Positions 19,786 to 28,270 of a stretch of 64,000 bases of DNA are shown here, piece after piece. Every line of letters begins with the position of its first letter. Position 1 is the stretch's first letter. The notes under the pieces are model-generated. The model ran no database searches. It was given only the letters and a program-made list of their open reading frames with translations, and was not told the origin of the DNA. The DNA is from Prauserella_A sp040645195 (lineage in GTDB: Bacteria > Actinomycetota > Actinomycetes > Mycobacteriales > Pseudonocardiaceae). The position numbers and the translations under genes are program-made. The stretch is from the NCBI RefSeq assembly GCF_040645195.1, contig NZ_JBEYXW010000001.1, forward strand, positions 124,001-188,000. The letters run 5' to 3'.

Positions 19786-20006
19786 CGGACCGGGTCGCCA
19801 TGCTGCACGGCGACACCGTGTTCCGCATCCACTGGGTACTCAACACCGACCTGCTGCTCGGGGTGTGCCACTGCGGCGCCGAGCACGAGTCGGAGGATCC
19901 GGTGGAGCTGTGGGACTGGCTGCTCGCCCACCCCGAAGGGCATGAGCCGCCCGCGGCTGTTGACACGCCGTCGCCGGTGCTCGCGACCGTCGGCGGGGGC
20001 CGGTGA
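19782..20006 (+). CDS. Small conserved-looking protein in the oxygenase operon
   Basis: A 74-aa protein with no family I recognise. It overlaps the oxygenase stop (ATGA) and the reductase start, so it is translationally coupled on both sides, which supports it as a real gene. It contains one CHC motif (GVCHCGAEHESEDP), an aromatic DPVELWDWLLAHPEGH segment and a Pro/Gly-rich tail. The Cys/His pairs could bind metal. It may assist the oxygenase or reductase; that is inference. Confidence 0.7.
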   Translation: MTDRVAMLHGDTVFRIHWVLNTDLLLGVCHCGAEHESEDPVELWDWLLAHPEGHEPPAAVDTPSPVLATVGGGR

Positions 20007-20959
20007 TGGACGAACTCGACCTGGTCCTGGGCCGCAAGGAGCCCGTGGCCGACGGCGTCGTGTGCCTGACGTTGCGCCACCCGAAGGGCCTGCCGCTACC
20101 AGCGTGGGAGCCGGGTGCGCACCTGGACCTGCTGCTCGGCGAGGGCAGTGGCGGCCTCGAACGGCAGTACTCGCTGTGCGGTGATCCAGCCGACCGCAGC
20201 GCGCTGACGGTAGCCGTACTGCGGGAACCGGAGAGCCGCGGCGGCTCGGCGTTCGTCCACGAACGGCTGGCCGAGGGCGACACGGTGCGGGTGCGCGGGC
20301 CGCGGAACAACTTCGCGCTCGTGGAGTCGCCGCGTTACCTGTTCATCGCGGGCGGCATCGGCATCACACCGATCGTGCCGATGGTCGCCGAGGCCGACGC
20401 GAGCGGTGCGGACTGGCGGCTCGTGTACGGCGGCCGGACACGCGCGTCGATGGCGTTCGCCGATGCGCTCACCGGCAAGTACGGCGACCGGGTCGACCTC
20501 CGCCCGCAGGACGAGACCGGGCTGCTGCCACTGGCCGGCCTGCTCGGCACCCCGCAACCGGGCACCGCCGTGTACTGCTGCGGGCCCGAACCTTTGCTGG
20601 GCGCGGTCGAAGAGCAGTGCAGGCCGTGGGACGCCGGCGCGCTGCACGTGGAACGGTTCGCGCCGAAGGAGGACCCGAACGCGGGACCGCGGGCGGAGTT
20701 CGAGGTGGAGCTGGCCCTGTCCAGCAGGACCTTGCGGGTCCCCGCCGACAAGTCGATCCTGCAGGTGGTGGAGGAGGCCGGGGTGCCGGTGCTGTCCTCG
20801 TGCCAGGAAGGCACCTGTGGCACCTGCGAGACCGAGGTCCGCGAGGGCGAGCCCGATCATCGCGACTCGCTGCTCACCGAGGAGGAGCGCGCCGCGGGTG
20901 AGACCATGATGATCTGCGTGTCCCGCTCGTGCGGGCCGCGCTTGGTGCTCGAGTTGTAG
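20003..20959 (+). CDS. Phthalate-dioxygenase-reductase/VanB-type oxidoreductase
   Basis: A 318-aa electron-transfer partner of the Rieske oxygenase. The N-terminal flavin domain has ERQYSLCGDP and GGSAFVHERL, the NAD domain has FIAGGIGITPIVPM and CCGPEPLL, and the C-terminal plant-type ferredoxin domain carries CQEGTCGTC plus a distal Cys. The domain order (FMN, NAD, 2Fe-2S) matches VanB and phthalate dioxygenase reductase. It overlaps the small gene before it; ATG 20003 or 20006 could start it. Confidence 0.9.
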   Translation: MMDELDLVLGRKEPVADGVVCLTLRHPKGLPLPAWEPGAHLDLLLGEGSGGLERQYSLCGDPADRSALTVAVLREPESRGGSAFVHERLAEGDTVRVRGPRNNFALVESPRYLFIAGGIGITPIVPMVAEADASGADWRLVYGGRTRASMAFADALTGKYGDRVDLRPQDETGLLPLAGLLGTPQPGTAVYCCGPEPLLGAVEEQCRPWDAGALHVERFAPKEDPNAGPRAEFEVELALSSRTLRVPADKSILQVVEEAGVPVLSSCQEGTCGTCETEVREGEPDHRDSLLTEEERAAGETMMICVSRSCGPRLVLEL

Positions 20960-20983
20960 GTCTTGCAGGTCAGGAGTGGCCAG

Positions 20984-21739
20984 GTGGGCGAAGCTGCCCG
21001 GTCGGTGACGTCGAAGGTCCTCGCCATGCTCGAAGCCTTCACGCCCGCGACCCCGGACCTCTCGCTGAGCGAGCTGGCACGGCGCGCCGGTGTGTCGCTG
21101 CCGACGGCCCACCGGCGCGCGGCGGAGCTGGTCGCCTGGGGCGCGCTGGAGCGCGGCGCGGACGGGCGGTACCGGATCGGCCTGCGGCTGTGGGAGGTCG
21201 CCTCGCTCGCGCCGCGCGGGCTCGGGCTGCGGGACGTGGCGATGCCGTTTCTGGAGGACCTCTACGAGGTCACCCACGAGAACGTCCAGCTCGCCGTGCG
21301 TGAAGGACTCGAGCTGGTGTTCGTCGAACGGATCGCGGGCAGGCACGCGGTGCCGGTGCTGACCCGCGTGGGCGGACGCTTCGTCCTGCACGCGACAGGA
21401 GTGGGCCTTGCGCTGCTGGCACATGCCCCGGCGGACGTGCAGGAACAGGTGCTGACGGCGCCGCTGCAGGCCTATACGACGAAGACGATCACCGACCCGG
21501 ACCGGCTTCGCGAGGTACTGGCCGCGGTGCGCCGCAACGGCTACGCCGTCAGCGACGGCCAGGTCACGCTCGACGCCCTGTCGGTGGCCGCGCCGATCCG
21601 CGGGCGCGGCGACCAGGTCGTGGCAGCCGTGTCACTGGTGGTCAGGACCGACACGGCCGAGCCGATCACCCTGGCACCCCTCGTCCAGGCTGCCGCCCGC
21701 GGCATCTCCCGCATGCTCGCCCCCCGTTTCTCGGGCTGA
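20984..21739 (+). CDS. IclR-family transcriptional regulator
   Basis: A 251-aa regulator. Its N-terminal winged helix (VLAMLEAF, LSLSELARRAGVSLPTAHRRAAELV) is followed by an IclR effector-binding domain (YEVTHENVQLAVREG, FVERIAGRHAVPVLTRVGG, GYAVSDGQ). GTG 20984 has an AGGAG site at about 8 nt and is preferred over TTG 20963. It follows the reductase by 24 bp and probably controls the operon through the site at 18630. Confidence 0.9.
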   Translation: MGEAARSVTSKVLAMLEAFTPATPDLSLSELARRAGVSLPTAHRRAAELVAWGALERGADGRYRIGLRLWEVASLAPRGLGLRDVAMPFLEDLYEVTHENVQLAVREGLELVFVERIAGRHAVPVLTRVGGRFVLHATGVGLALLAHAPADVQEQVLTAPLQAYTTKTITDPDRLREVLAAVRRNGYAVSDGQVTLDALSVAAPIRGRGDQVVAAVSLVVRTDTAEPITLAPLVQAAARGISRMLAPRFSG

Positions 21740-21776
21740 CCCGGCGTACGGTGGCCGGTGGCGGAAGGAGATGTCC

Positions 21777-22019
21777 ATGTCGGACGACACCACGATCGCC
21801 AGGATCGACGCACTCATCGCCGAGGAGCGCGGACTGCGCTCGCACACCACCGGCAGCGGCCTCGACGAGCAGGGCCGGGCCCGGTTGCGTGAGCTTGAGC
21901 GCGAGCTCGACCAGTGCTGGGACCTGTTGCGGCAGCGCCGGGCGCGTGCCGAGTTCGGCGACGACCCGGCCGGTGCCCAGGTCCGCCCGGTCAGCGAGGT
22001 CGAGTCCTACCAGCAGTAG
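21777..22019 (+). CDS. DUF2630 family small helical protein
   Basis: An 80-aa protein matching DUF2630: an N-terminal helix with IARIDALIAEERGLR, then LRELERELDQCWDLLRQRRARAEFG, a segment highly characteristic of the family. It probably forms a coiled coil. Function is unknown. ATG 21777 is preferred because GGAAGGAG lies 6 nt before it; ATG 21771 abuts that site. Confidence 0.85.
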   Translation: MSDDTTIARIDALIAEERGLRSHTTGSGLDEQGRARLRELERELDQCWDLLRQRRARAEFGDDPAGAQVRPVSEVESYQQ

Positions 22020-22126
22020 CACAGCCTGATGCGCCGGGCGCGTGGCAGGTCTACCGTAAGTCGTGACCACCTCGGGCCCGTCAGGACGAGGGGCTCGGGG
22101 ACGCACCACCACGGTGGAGGCGCGCC

Positions 22127-23878
22127 TTGGACACTCCTGCCGGTCTGCGACCGACACGAATCCAGCAGCCTGCCCCACGTATCGGCAAACGGGGCCAGGC
22201 AGTCCTAGGGCTGCTGCGGACGACCGATCACAAGAAGATCGGGATGATGTACCTCGTCACCTCGATGGCCTTCTTCATGATCGGCGGGATACTCGCGCTG
22301 CTGATGCGCGCCGAGCTGGCGCGGCCGGGCCTGCAGTTCCTGTCGCAGGAGCAGTACAACCAGCTTTTCACCATGCACGGCACGATCATGTTGCTGCTGT
22401 ATGCGACGCCGATTCTGTTCGCCTTCGCCAACCTGGTGCTACCGCTGCAGATCGGGTCACCGGACGTCGCGTTTCCGCGGCTGAACGCCTTCTCCTACTG
22501 GCTGTTCCTGTTCGGCGGCACGATCGTGGTCAGCTCGTTCGCGACACCGGGCGGGGCGGCGGACTTCGGCTGGACGGGCTACTCGCCGCTGGCCAGTGCC
22601 GAGTACTCACCAGGCGTCGGTGGCGACCTGTGGATCATGGGCCTGATCGTGTCCGGCGTCGGCACCATCCTCGGCGCGGTCAACATGATCACCACGATCG
22701 TCTGCCTGCGCGCTCCCGGCATGACGATGTGGCGGATGCCGATCTTCACCTGGAACATCCTGTTCACCGGGGTGCTGGTGCTCGCCGCGTTCCCGATCCT
22801 GACGGCGGCGTTGTTCGCCCTCGCGGCCGACCGACATCTGGGGGCCCATGTCTTCGACCCCGCCAACGGGGGCGCGATCCTCTGGCAGCACCTGTTCTGG
22901 TTCTTCGGCCACCCCGAGGTCTACATCGTCGCTCTGCCGTTCTTCGGCATCATCACCGAGATCATTCCGGTTTTCAGCCGCAAACCGTTGTTCGGCTACC
23001 GGCTCATGGTGTTCGCGACAATGGGCATCACCGCGCTGTCACTCGCTGTGTGGGCGCATCACATGTTCGCCACCGGCGCGGTGCTGCTGCCGTTCTTCTC
23101 CATCATGACGTTCCTGATCGCCGTACCCACCGGCATCAAGTTCTTCAACTGGATCGGCACGATGTGGAAGGGCCAGCTGAGCTTCGAGACGCCGATGCTG
23201 TGGGCGATCGGCTTCCTCGTGACGTTCCTGCTCGGCGGCCTCACCGGTGTCCTGCTGGCCGCGCCACCACTGGACTTCCAGGTGACGGACACCTATTTCG
23301 TAGTCGCGCATTTCCATTACGTGTTGTTCGGCACGATCGTTTTCGCGACTTTCGGCGGGATCTACTTCTGGTTCCCGAAGTTCACCGGCCGCATGCTCAA
23401 CGAACCGCTGGGCAAGCTACATTTCTGGCTCACCTTCGTTGGTTTTCACATCACGTTCCTCGTGCAGCACTGGCTGGGTTCGGAAGGGATGCCCCGCCGT
23501 TACGCCGACTACCTGCCGTCGGACGGCTTCACCACGCTGAACACGGTGTCGACGGTCGGGGCTTTCATCCTGGGGCTGTCGATGTTGCCGTTCCTGTGGA
23601 ACGTCGTGCGCAGCTACCGCTTCGGTGTGGCGGTGACGGTCGACGACCCCTGGGGTTACGGCAACTCGCTCGAATGGGCCACGAGCTGCCCGCCGCCGCG
23701 GCACAACTTCACCGAACTGCCGCGGATCCGCTCCGAGCGCCCCGCGTTCGAACTGCACTACCCGCACATGATCGAGAGAATCCACGACGAGGGGCACATC
23801 ACACTGACCGGCAAGGTCATACCGCAGGAGCCGCAAGCGGTGTCCGGGTCGTCGAGCCACGACAGTCCCGCCGAGTAG
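22127..23878 (+). CDS. ctaD: Cytochrome c oxidase (aa3-type) subunit I
   Basis: A 583-aa catalytic subunit of the terminal oxidase in the plasma membrane, with twelve membrane segments. Heme and copper ligands are visible: the His in FTMHGTIM, the CuB His and cross-linked Tyr in FFGHPEVY, the WAHHMF pair, and the histidines in VAHFHYVLFG. The TTG start at 22127 has a GGAGG site at 6-nt spacing. A longer frame-shifted ORF covering the same DNA is a shadow. No other cox genes adjoin, as is usual for actinobacterial ctaD. Confidence 0.97.
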   Translation: MDTPAGLRPTRIQQPAPRIGKRGQAVLGLLRTTDHKKIGMMYLVTSMAFFMIGGILALLMRAELARPGLQFLSQEQYNQLFTMHGTIMLLLYATPILFAFANLVLPLQIGSPDVAFPRLNAFSYWLFLFGGTIVVSSFATPGGAADFGWTGYSPLASAEYSPGVGGDLWIMGLIVSGVGTILGAVNMITTIVCLRAPGMTMWRMPIFTWNILFTGVLVLAAFPILTAALFALAADRHLGAHVFDPANGGAILWQHLFWFFGHPEVYIVALPFFGIITEIIPVFSRKPLFGYRLMVFATMGITALSLAVWAHHMFATGAVLLPFFSIMTFLIAVPTGIKFFNWIGTMWKGQLSFETPMLWAIGFLVTFLLGGLTGVLLAAPPLDFQVTDTYFVVAHFHYVLFGTIVFATFGGIYFWFPKFTGRMLNEPLGKLHFWLTFVGFHITFLVQHWLGSEGMPRRYADYLPSDGFTTLNTVSTVGAFILGLSMLPFLWNVVRSYRFGVAVTVDDPWGYGNSLEWATSCPPPRHNFTELPRIRSERPAFELHYPHMIERIHDEGHITLTGKVIPQEPQAVSGSSSHDSPAE

Positions 23879-23899
23879 TACGCGTGGCAGACTCGCAGA

Positions 23900-24373
23900 G
23901 TGGCTGATCGCGACCGGGACAGCGAGGGCCGTGCCCTCAATGCGCGACCGAGGGACGGCCTCGGCAGGCCGCTGCCCTACGGGGCACCTGGTGTCGCGCG
24001 CGCTCCCGAGGGTGTCCTGCGTTCGGCCGAGGAGTCGCTACGGGAGGCGCAGCGCCTGCTCGATGACGGTATGCCCTTCCACGCGCACGAGGTGCTCGAG
24101 GACGCGTGGAAGTCGGGGCCGGTCGAGGAGCGGGAGCTGTGGCGTGGCCTTGCCCAGCTCGCGGTCGGGGTCACGCATGCGGCGCGCGGCAACCGGGCCG
24201 GAGCGGCGGCACTGCTGAGCCGCGGCGCGGACAACATCGCACCCTTCGCCGATGCCACACCGCACGGTATCGACGTCACCGGGCTGTGCGAGTGGGCCCG
24301 CACCCTGGCCGCCGGTCTGCACGGACACGAACGGCCACCGACGGCTGCCGAGATCGCGCCGCGGCTGCGGTGA
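23900..24373 (+). CDS. DUF309 domain-containing protein
   Basis: A 157-aa protein with the DUF309 signature FHAHEVLEDAWK and EERELWRGLAQLAVGVTHAARGN, a small helical fold of unknown function. The N-terminal ~35 residues are charged and Gly-rich. It starts at GTG 23900, 21 bp after ctaD, and may be read from the same transcript. It converges on the phosphatase gene with only 2 bp between the stops. Confidence 0.88.
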   Translation: MADRDRDSEGRALNARPRDGLGRPLPYGAPGVARAPEGVLRSAEESLREAQRLLDDGMPFHAHEVLEDAWKSGPVEERELWRGLAQLAVGVTHAARGNRAGAAALLSRGADNIAPFADATPHGIDVTGLCEWARTLAAGLHGHERPPTAAEIAPRLR

Positions 24374-24375
24374 CG

Positions 24376-25094
24376 TCAGGCGGGTTCGAGAAGCCGGGTG
24401 CGCAGCGCGTCGACGTCCGCGCCGACCATACCCACGCGCAGGCAGTACGCCTCGGCGTCCAGTGAACCGGTCAGCGACAGCAGCGTGTCGCGAGCGGAGG
24501 TCCCGCGCTCGGCCAGGATGCCCGCGAGAATCGGCTCCAGGTCAGGCATCCCAGCGCCGCGTACCGCGCGGGCAGCCGGGCGATGCTGACCTCGTAGTCG
24601 TCGGCGATCGTCTCGCCGGGCACTCCGGCAAGTGCGAGCAGGAGCAGCGTCACCAGCCCTGCCCGGTCACGGCCGAGCGAACAGTGGACGAGCACCCCAC
24701 CGGGACGGGCTCGAGCCACCGTGGTGAGCACCCTGACGACGAGATCGGGGCGGTGGTCGAGCAGCGGCTGGTAGTACAGCGGCGTGCCATACACCCCGGT
24801 GCGCTGCAGGGGCTCCCAGAACTCGGGGTCGTCGACGGGGTCGAGCGGGACGTGGCAGGTGTGTACTTCGGCCGGCCGGGGCGCAGCGTCCGTGCCGCGC
24901 TCCTCGGGGTTACGCAGGTCGACCAGGGTGCGGACGCCGTGCTCGACGAGCGCCGACCAGCCTTGTTCGCTGAGCCGGTCCGGCGCGTCGGAGCGGACGA
25001 GGGCACCCCAGCGCGTCCGTCTGCCGTCCGCGGCGCGCAGGCCACCGAGGTCTCGAGTGTTGAAGCACCCGTCCCAGTCCAGTTCGCGCTCCAT
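24376..25094 (-). pseudogene. Tyrosine/serine protein phosphatase, frameshifted
   Basis: The N-terminal part from ATG 25094 (MERELDWDGCFNTRDLGG) has the family features, including the P-loop HCSLGRDRAG (C-x5-R) and TIADDYEVSIARLPARYAALG. At about 24550-24552 the frame goes wrong: codons continue as unrelated sequence to 24471. The correct continuation (MPDLEPILAGILAERG, then LLSLTGSLDAEAYCLRVGMV) runs in another frame to the stop at 24376. Inserting one G in the GGG run at CTGGGATG restores a 239-aa protein. It is either a sequencing error or a real loss of the C-terminal helices. Confidence 0.85.
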
Positions 25095-25134
25095 GGCTGA
25101 GCAGACGCCCTGGCGGGGCGAACGTTGCGCAGGA

Positions 25135-25165
25135 CACGGGGCTCGTGCCACGCACGAGCCCCGTG
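25135..25165. terminator. Hairpin between fdhA and the phosphatase gene
   Basis: A perfect 13-bp stem (25135-25147 with 25153-25165) with a 5-nt loop and no T-run. It lies 19 bp past the fdhA stop and probably ends that transcript. Confidence 0.65.
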
Positions 25166-25183
25166 CTGGGGTGACTGCCCGGG

Positions 25184-26398
25184 CTAGGCGGCAACCATCC
25201 CATGCGGGTCGAGCACGAACTTCTTGGCGGCGCCGCGGTCGAAGTCCTGGTAGCCCTGGGGGGCGTTGGACAGCGGGATGACCGTGGCGTTGACGGCCTT
25301 GGCGATCTGCGCCTTGCCGCTCAGGATCATGTTCATCAGCAGCCGGTTGTACTTCTTCACCGGGCACTGACCAGTGGTGAACGAGTGCGACTTCGCCCAG
25401 CCGAGCCCGATGCGCACACCGAGCTGACCGACCTTGGCGTTGGCGTCGACCCCGCCCGGGTCACCGGTCACGTACAGGCCGGGAATACCGAGCGAGGCGC
25501 CGGCACGCGTGATCGTCATGATGTCGTTGAGCACCGTCGCCGGCTGCTCTCCGGCATCGCGGCCGTGCCCGCGCGCCTCGAAGCCGACCGCATCGACGGC
25601 GGCGTCGACGACCGGCTCGCCGACGATCTGCGCGATCATGTCGCCGAGCTCAGCGGTTTCCCTCAGATCGACGGTCTCGCAGCCGAAGCTGCGTGCCTGC
25701 TGGAGCCGTTCCTGGATCAGGTCGCCGACGATCACCACGGAGGCACCGAGCAGTTGCGCGGCGTGCGCGGCGGCGAGGCCGACCGGCCCGGCGCCGGCGA
25801 CGTACACCGTCGACCCCGTGGTCACATTCGCCGAGGCCGCGCCGTGGTAGCCGGTCGGGAAGATGTCCGACAGCATCGTCAGGTCGAGAATCTTCTCCAG
25901 CGCCTGATCGCGGTCCGGGAACTTGAGCAGGTTGAAGTCGGCGTAGGGCACCATGACGTACTCCGCCTGGCCGCCGATCCAGCCACCCATGTCGACGTAG
26001 CCGTACGCGGCACCGGGCCGCGCGGGGTTGACGTTGAGGCAGATGCCGGTCTTGCCCTCGTTACACATGCGGCACCGGCCGCACGCGATGTTGAAGGGTA
26101 CTGAGCAGATGTCACCGGGTTTGACGAAGAGTACGTCCTCACCGGCTTCGACCACCTCCCCAGTGATCTCGTGCCCCAGGGTTTGCCCGACGGGTGCGGT
26201 GGTACGACCACGCACCATGTGCTGATCGCTACCGCAAATGTTGGTTGTGACGATCTTCAGGATTGCCGCGTGCGGAGCTTGCTTCGGCAGACCCAATCCT
26301 TTGACGACATCATCGGGAAGCTCGAGCCTGGGGTAATCGATCGACTCGACCGAGACGGCCCCCGGCCCCTTATAGACAACAACGTGGTTATCCGGCAT
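25184..26398 (-). CDS. fdhA: Zinc-dependent formaldehyde-dehydrogenase-type oxidoreductase
   Basis: A 404-aa medium-chain dehydrogenase resembling glutathione-independent formaldehyde dehydrogenase, which oxidises formaldehyde with tightly bound NAD. The catalytic zinc site is NICGSDQH with GHEITGEV, the structural zinc Cys cluster is CGRCRMCNEGKTGIC, and the Rossmann motif is VAGAGPVGLAAA. ATG 26398 (MPDNHVVVYKGPG) has an AAAGGGG site; the frame extends upstream through the tandem repeats without support. Together with the demethylase at 18721 it could detoxify released formaldehyde, though they are not one operon. Confidence 0.9.
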   Translation of the reverse strand: MPDNHVVVYKGPGAVSVESIDYPRLELPDDVVKGLGLPKQAPHAAILKIVTTNICGSDQHMVRGRTTAPVGQTLGHEITGEVVEAGEDVLFVKPGDICSVPFNIACGRCRMCNEGKTGICLNVNPARPGAAYGYVDMGGWIGGQAEYVMVPYADFNLLKFPDRDQALEKILDLTMLSDIFPTGYHGAASANVTTGSTVYVAGAGPVGLAAAHAAQLLGASVVIVGDLIQERLQQARSFGCETVDLRETAELGDMIAQIVGEPVVDAAVDAVGFEARGHGRDAGEQPATVLNDIMTITRAGASLGIPGLYVTGDPGGVDANAKVGQLGVRIGLGWAKSHSFTTGQCPVKKYNRLLMNMILSGKAQIAKAVNATVIPLSNAPQGYQDFDRGAAKKFVLDPHGMVAA

Positions 26399-27054
26399 TT
26401 TCAAACCCCTTTGTCTGATCGCCGGTAGGTTCTTGGGCGTCTTTTGAACGTAGCTCGTGACGGGACGCAACACCAGGGACCGCGCCAGTTGATCAGTCGC
26501 GCTGAAACGGCCGTTCGAACTCCAGGTCAGGGGCGGGTGTGGCGGCGTGAGCGGCCCGGACGGCCCGGGCGCGAGTCCCCCGCCCAGGCACGCGAGTCCC
26601 CCGCCCAGGCACGCGAGTTGCCCACTCAGGCACGCGAGTTGCCCACTCAGGCTCGCGAGTGGCTCCCTGAGCTGCCGCCAAACGCCCGGCCGGACAAAGC
26701 GGGCGCAATCCGACAGCGCTTGCCGCATACAAGCTCACCGTCAGCCGCCAATCCAATAAGGCCGACCATCCATTGCAGACTCGGCAGCGCGGGACGTAAA
26801 TCGTCGAGAATGGACAATTGAAAACCGCGTTCCCGAGCTACTCGGCAACCACATTCTCGGCGTGCTGTACCGCGTGTACGCGCAGTGGCTCGCTGGCGGC
26901 TGAGCCGTGGCCGTACACACGACCCACCCTACTGACCTGCATGTTTGTCAGGTTCGCCGGGTTCGTCGACACGTATTCGACAGAACGTCCAGCAGCTCGC
27001 CGCCGCAGGCCGACCATGAGACCCTGGTAGCGAAGTCGACGGGAAGTGTAAGCG
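26399..27054. other. Intergenic region with a tandem repeat and no supported gene
   Basis: The 656-bp gap between fdhA and the antitoxin gene. The first ~70 bp must hold the fdhA promoter, and 26570-26671 is a tandem repeat. The rest, 26672-27054, has open frames but no recognisable protein, start signal or RNA. Confidence 0.7.
26570..26671. repeat. 21-bp tandem repeat, about five units
   Basis: Contiguous 21-bp units begin CGCGAGT and end CAGGCA or CAGGCT. The first two units are identical, the next two differ from them by the same internal changes, and a degenerate fifth runs to 26671. There are no spacers, so this is not a CRISPR array. Confidence 0.9.
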
Positions 27055-27270
27055 ATGACTACCGGCCACGGCCACGCGGATCACGCCGACGATGACCTGC
27101 CCCTGTTCCTCGATGGCCCCGAACTCGCAGACGAGCTCGCCCGCCGCAAGGACGTCCAGCCGATTCGCTCGGCAGACGACCTCGCCTGCGAGGGCATCTT
27201 CGACACCGACGAAGAGCTGCACGAGTTCATCGAATACACCTACGCCACGCGGCGCGCGAACCTGACATAG
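27055..27270 (+). CDS. Probable antitoxin of a VapBC-like module
   Basis: A 71-aa acidic protein (His/Asp-rich N-terminus MTTGHGHADHADDDLP, then ADDLACEGIFDTDEELHEFIEYTYATRR). I do not recognise its family, but it sits 3 bp before a PIN-domain toxin remnant, which is the standard antitoxin position. No clear DNA-binding motif is visible, so it may act mainly by binding the toxin. Its reading frame is intact although the toxin is broken. Confidence 0.65.
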   Translation: MTTGHGHADHADDDLPLFLDGPELADELARRKDVQPIRSADDLACEGIFDTDEELHEFIEYTYATRRANLT

Positions 27271-27273
27271 CCC

Positions 27274-27681
27274 GTGGAATCCGTCGTCCTCGACACCGAC
27301 GTCGCGTCACTAAGCTTCAAGCAGCACCATGGTTCGGCACCTCATCGGCAAACGCCCTTTCATCACCTTCACCACTCTCGGCGAGCTGACCAAATGGGCG
27401 GACCAGCGCGCCTGGGCCGAACGCAGACGCACCCGCCTCAATCAGTGGCTCTCTGCCATCCCAGTCCTGCCAGGTACCGAACGCGTCGCCCGAACCTGGG
27501 GCGAGATCTCCGCCTACGCCGCCCGTCGCGGAACACCACGCTCGCAAAACGACACCTGGATCGCCGCGTGCTGCCGTGCTGCCTGACCTTTGAAATGCCC
27601 TTGGCAACGCTCAACCTCAAGGACTTCGAGGACTTCGCCGAATGCGAAGGCCTGGAACTCGCGGGCCGGCAAGCTCATTGA
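27274..27681 (+). pseudogene. PIN-domain (VapC-like) toxin remnant, two frame disruptions
   Basis: PIN ribonuclease sequence is split over two frames. VVLDTDVASLSFK, with the first catalytic Asp, is in the frame of GTG 27274. From 27329 the match moves to the +1 frame (VRHLIGKRPFITFTTLGELTKWAD through QNDTWIAACC). It then returns to the first frame (CCLTFEMPLATLNLKDFEDFA). The second break is explained exactly by a tandem duplication of CGTGCTGC (27567-27574 and 27575-27582); removing one copy restores IAACCLTFEMPLATLN. The first break, at about 27318-27328, also lacks a few residues. No full-length toxin can be made. Confidence 0.85.
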
Positions 27682-28021
27682 CCGGACCGCGCGGGAACGC
27701 CGGTGGCCAAACCGCTTCTGACCTGCATGTTCGCGAAGCACAGCGCCTCATGGGGCGCCTGGGGGCGGGCCGTCCACCCGGGCAACCTGTAGCAACTTTG
27801 CAGACTCAGCCTGTCACGTTCTGTAGCACGCGGCGTTGCCGGTCGGCCCCATAGTTGCAATTCTGACCACTACGACAACGTATCATCGGCGCGCTATTGA
27901 GCATAGATGTTCGTATTCAACAAGAGTTAAGACTTGACATTTATTAGCCAGCACAAAGGTGCTGCTTTTAGCATTCCTTGCCTCATTTCCACCATTCAGT
28001 GCCCAACACTGCACACAGCAA
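27682..28021. other. Intergenic region with a lower-GC stretch
   Basis: A 340-bp gap after the toxin remnant. From about 27855 to 28020 the composition drops clearly below the genome average, with runs such as TTTATTAG. I see no gene or RNA in it. It may be an old insertion scar together with the toxin-antitoxin module. Confidence 0.6.
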
Positions 28022-28061
28022 AATGCCCCACTGACCTGCTCGTGCAGGTCAGTGGGGCATT
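28022..28061 (-). terminator. Terminator of tRNA-Tyr
   Basis: An 18-bp perfect stem (28022-28039 with 28044-28061) with a 4-nt loop, followed on the minus strand by TT and a purine/pyrimidine mix, 11 bp past the tRNA 3' end. Confidence 0.85.
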
Positions 28062-28071
28062 GTTGCTGGTG

Positions 28072-28153
28072 TGGCGGGAGAGGGATTCGAACCCCCGAAG
28101 GCAGTGCCGTCTGATTTACAGTCAGATCCCTTTGGCCGCTCGGGCATCCCGCC
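28072..28153 (-). tRNA. tyrT: tRNA-Tyr (GTA)
   Basis: An 82-nt class II tRNA. Acceptor GGCGGGA pairs with TCCCGCC, the discriminator is A, the anticodon loop is CTGTAAA with anticodon GTA, a long variable arm follows, and the T-arm contains GGTTCGAATCC. Confidence 0.95.
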
Positions 28154-28270
28154 GTGGCCGGGCTGGCCCGGCCGAGCTACAGAGTACCCAATGCCCGTAG
28201 CCGGGCTCCCGGCAGGGTTCGCCATGACTAGGGTGGAGCCACCCAACCAGCAGACAACGAGGTGTATGTC

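Noticed and set aside
22063..23907. A 614-codon open frame over ctaD
   Set aside because: It is Arg/His-rich in a shifted frame; the ctaD frame carries all heme and copper ligands.
24252..25100. Plus-strand open frame over the phosphatase gene
   Set aside because: It has no recognisable domain and is antisense to a clear P-loop phosphatase.
26570..26671. Possible CRISPR array
   Set aside because: The 21-bp units are contiguous with no unique spacers, and no cas genes are present.
26399..26728. N-terminal extension of the formaldehyde dehydrogenase through the tandem repeat
   Set aside because: Family length and the AAAGGGG site fit ATG 26398; the extension is a translation of the repeat.
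27855..28020. Small RNA or att site in the lower-GC stretch beside tRNA-Tyr
   Set aside because: No direct repeat of the tRNA 3' end and no integrase was seen; the only strong hairpin is the tRNA terminator.
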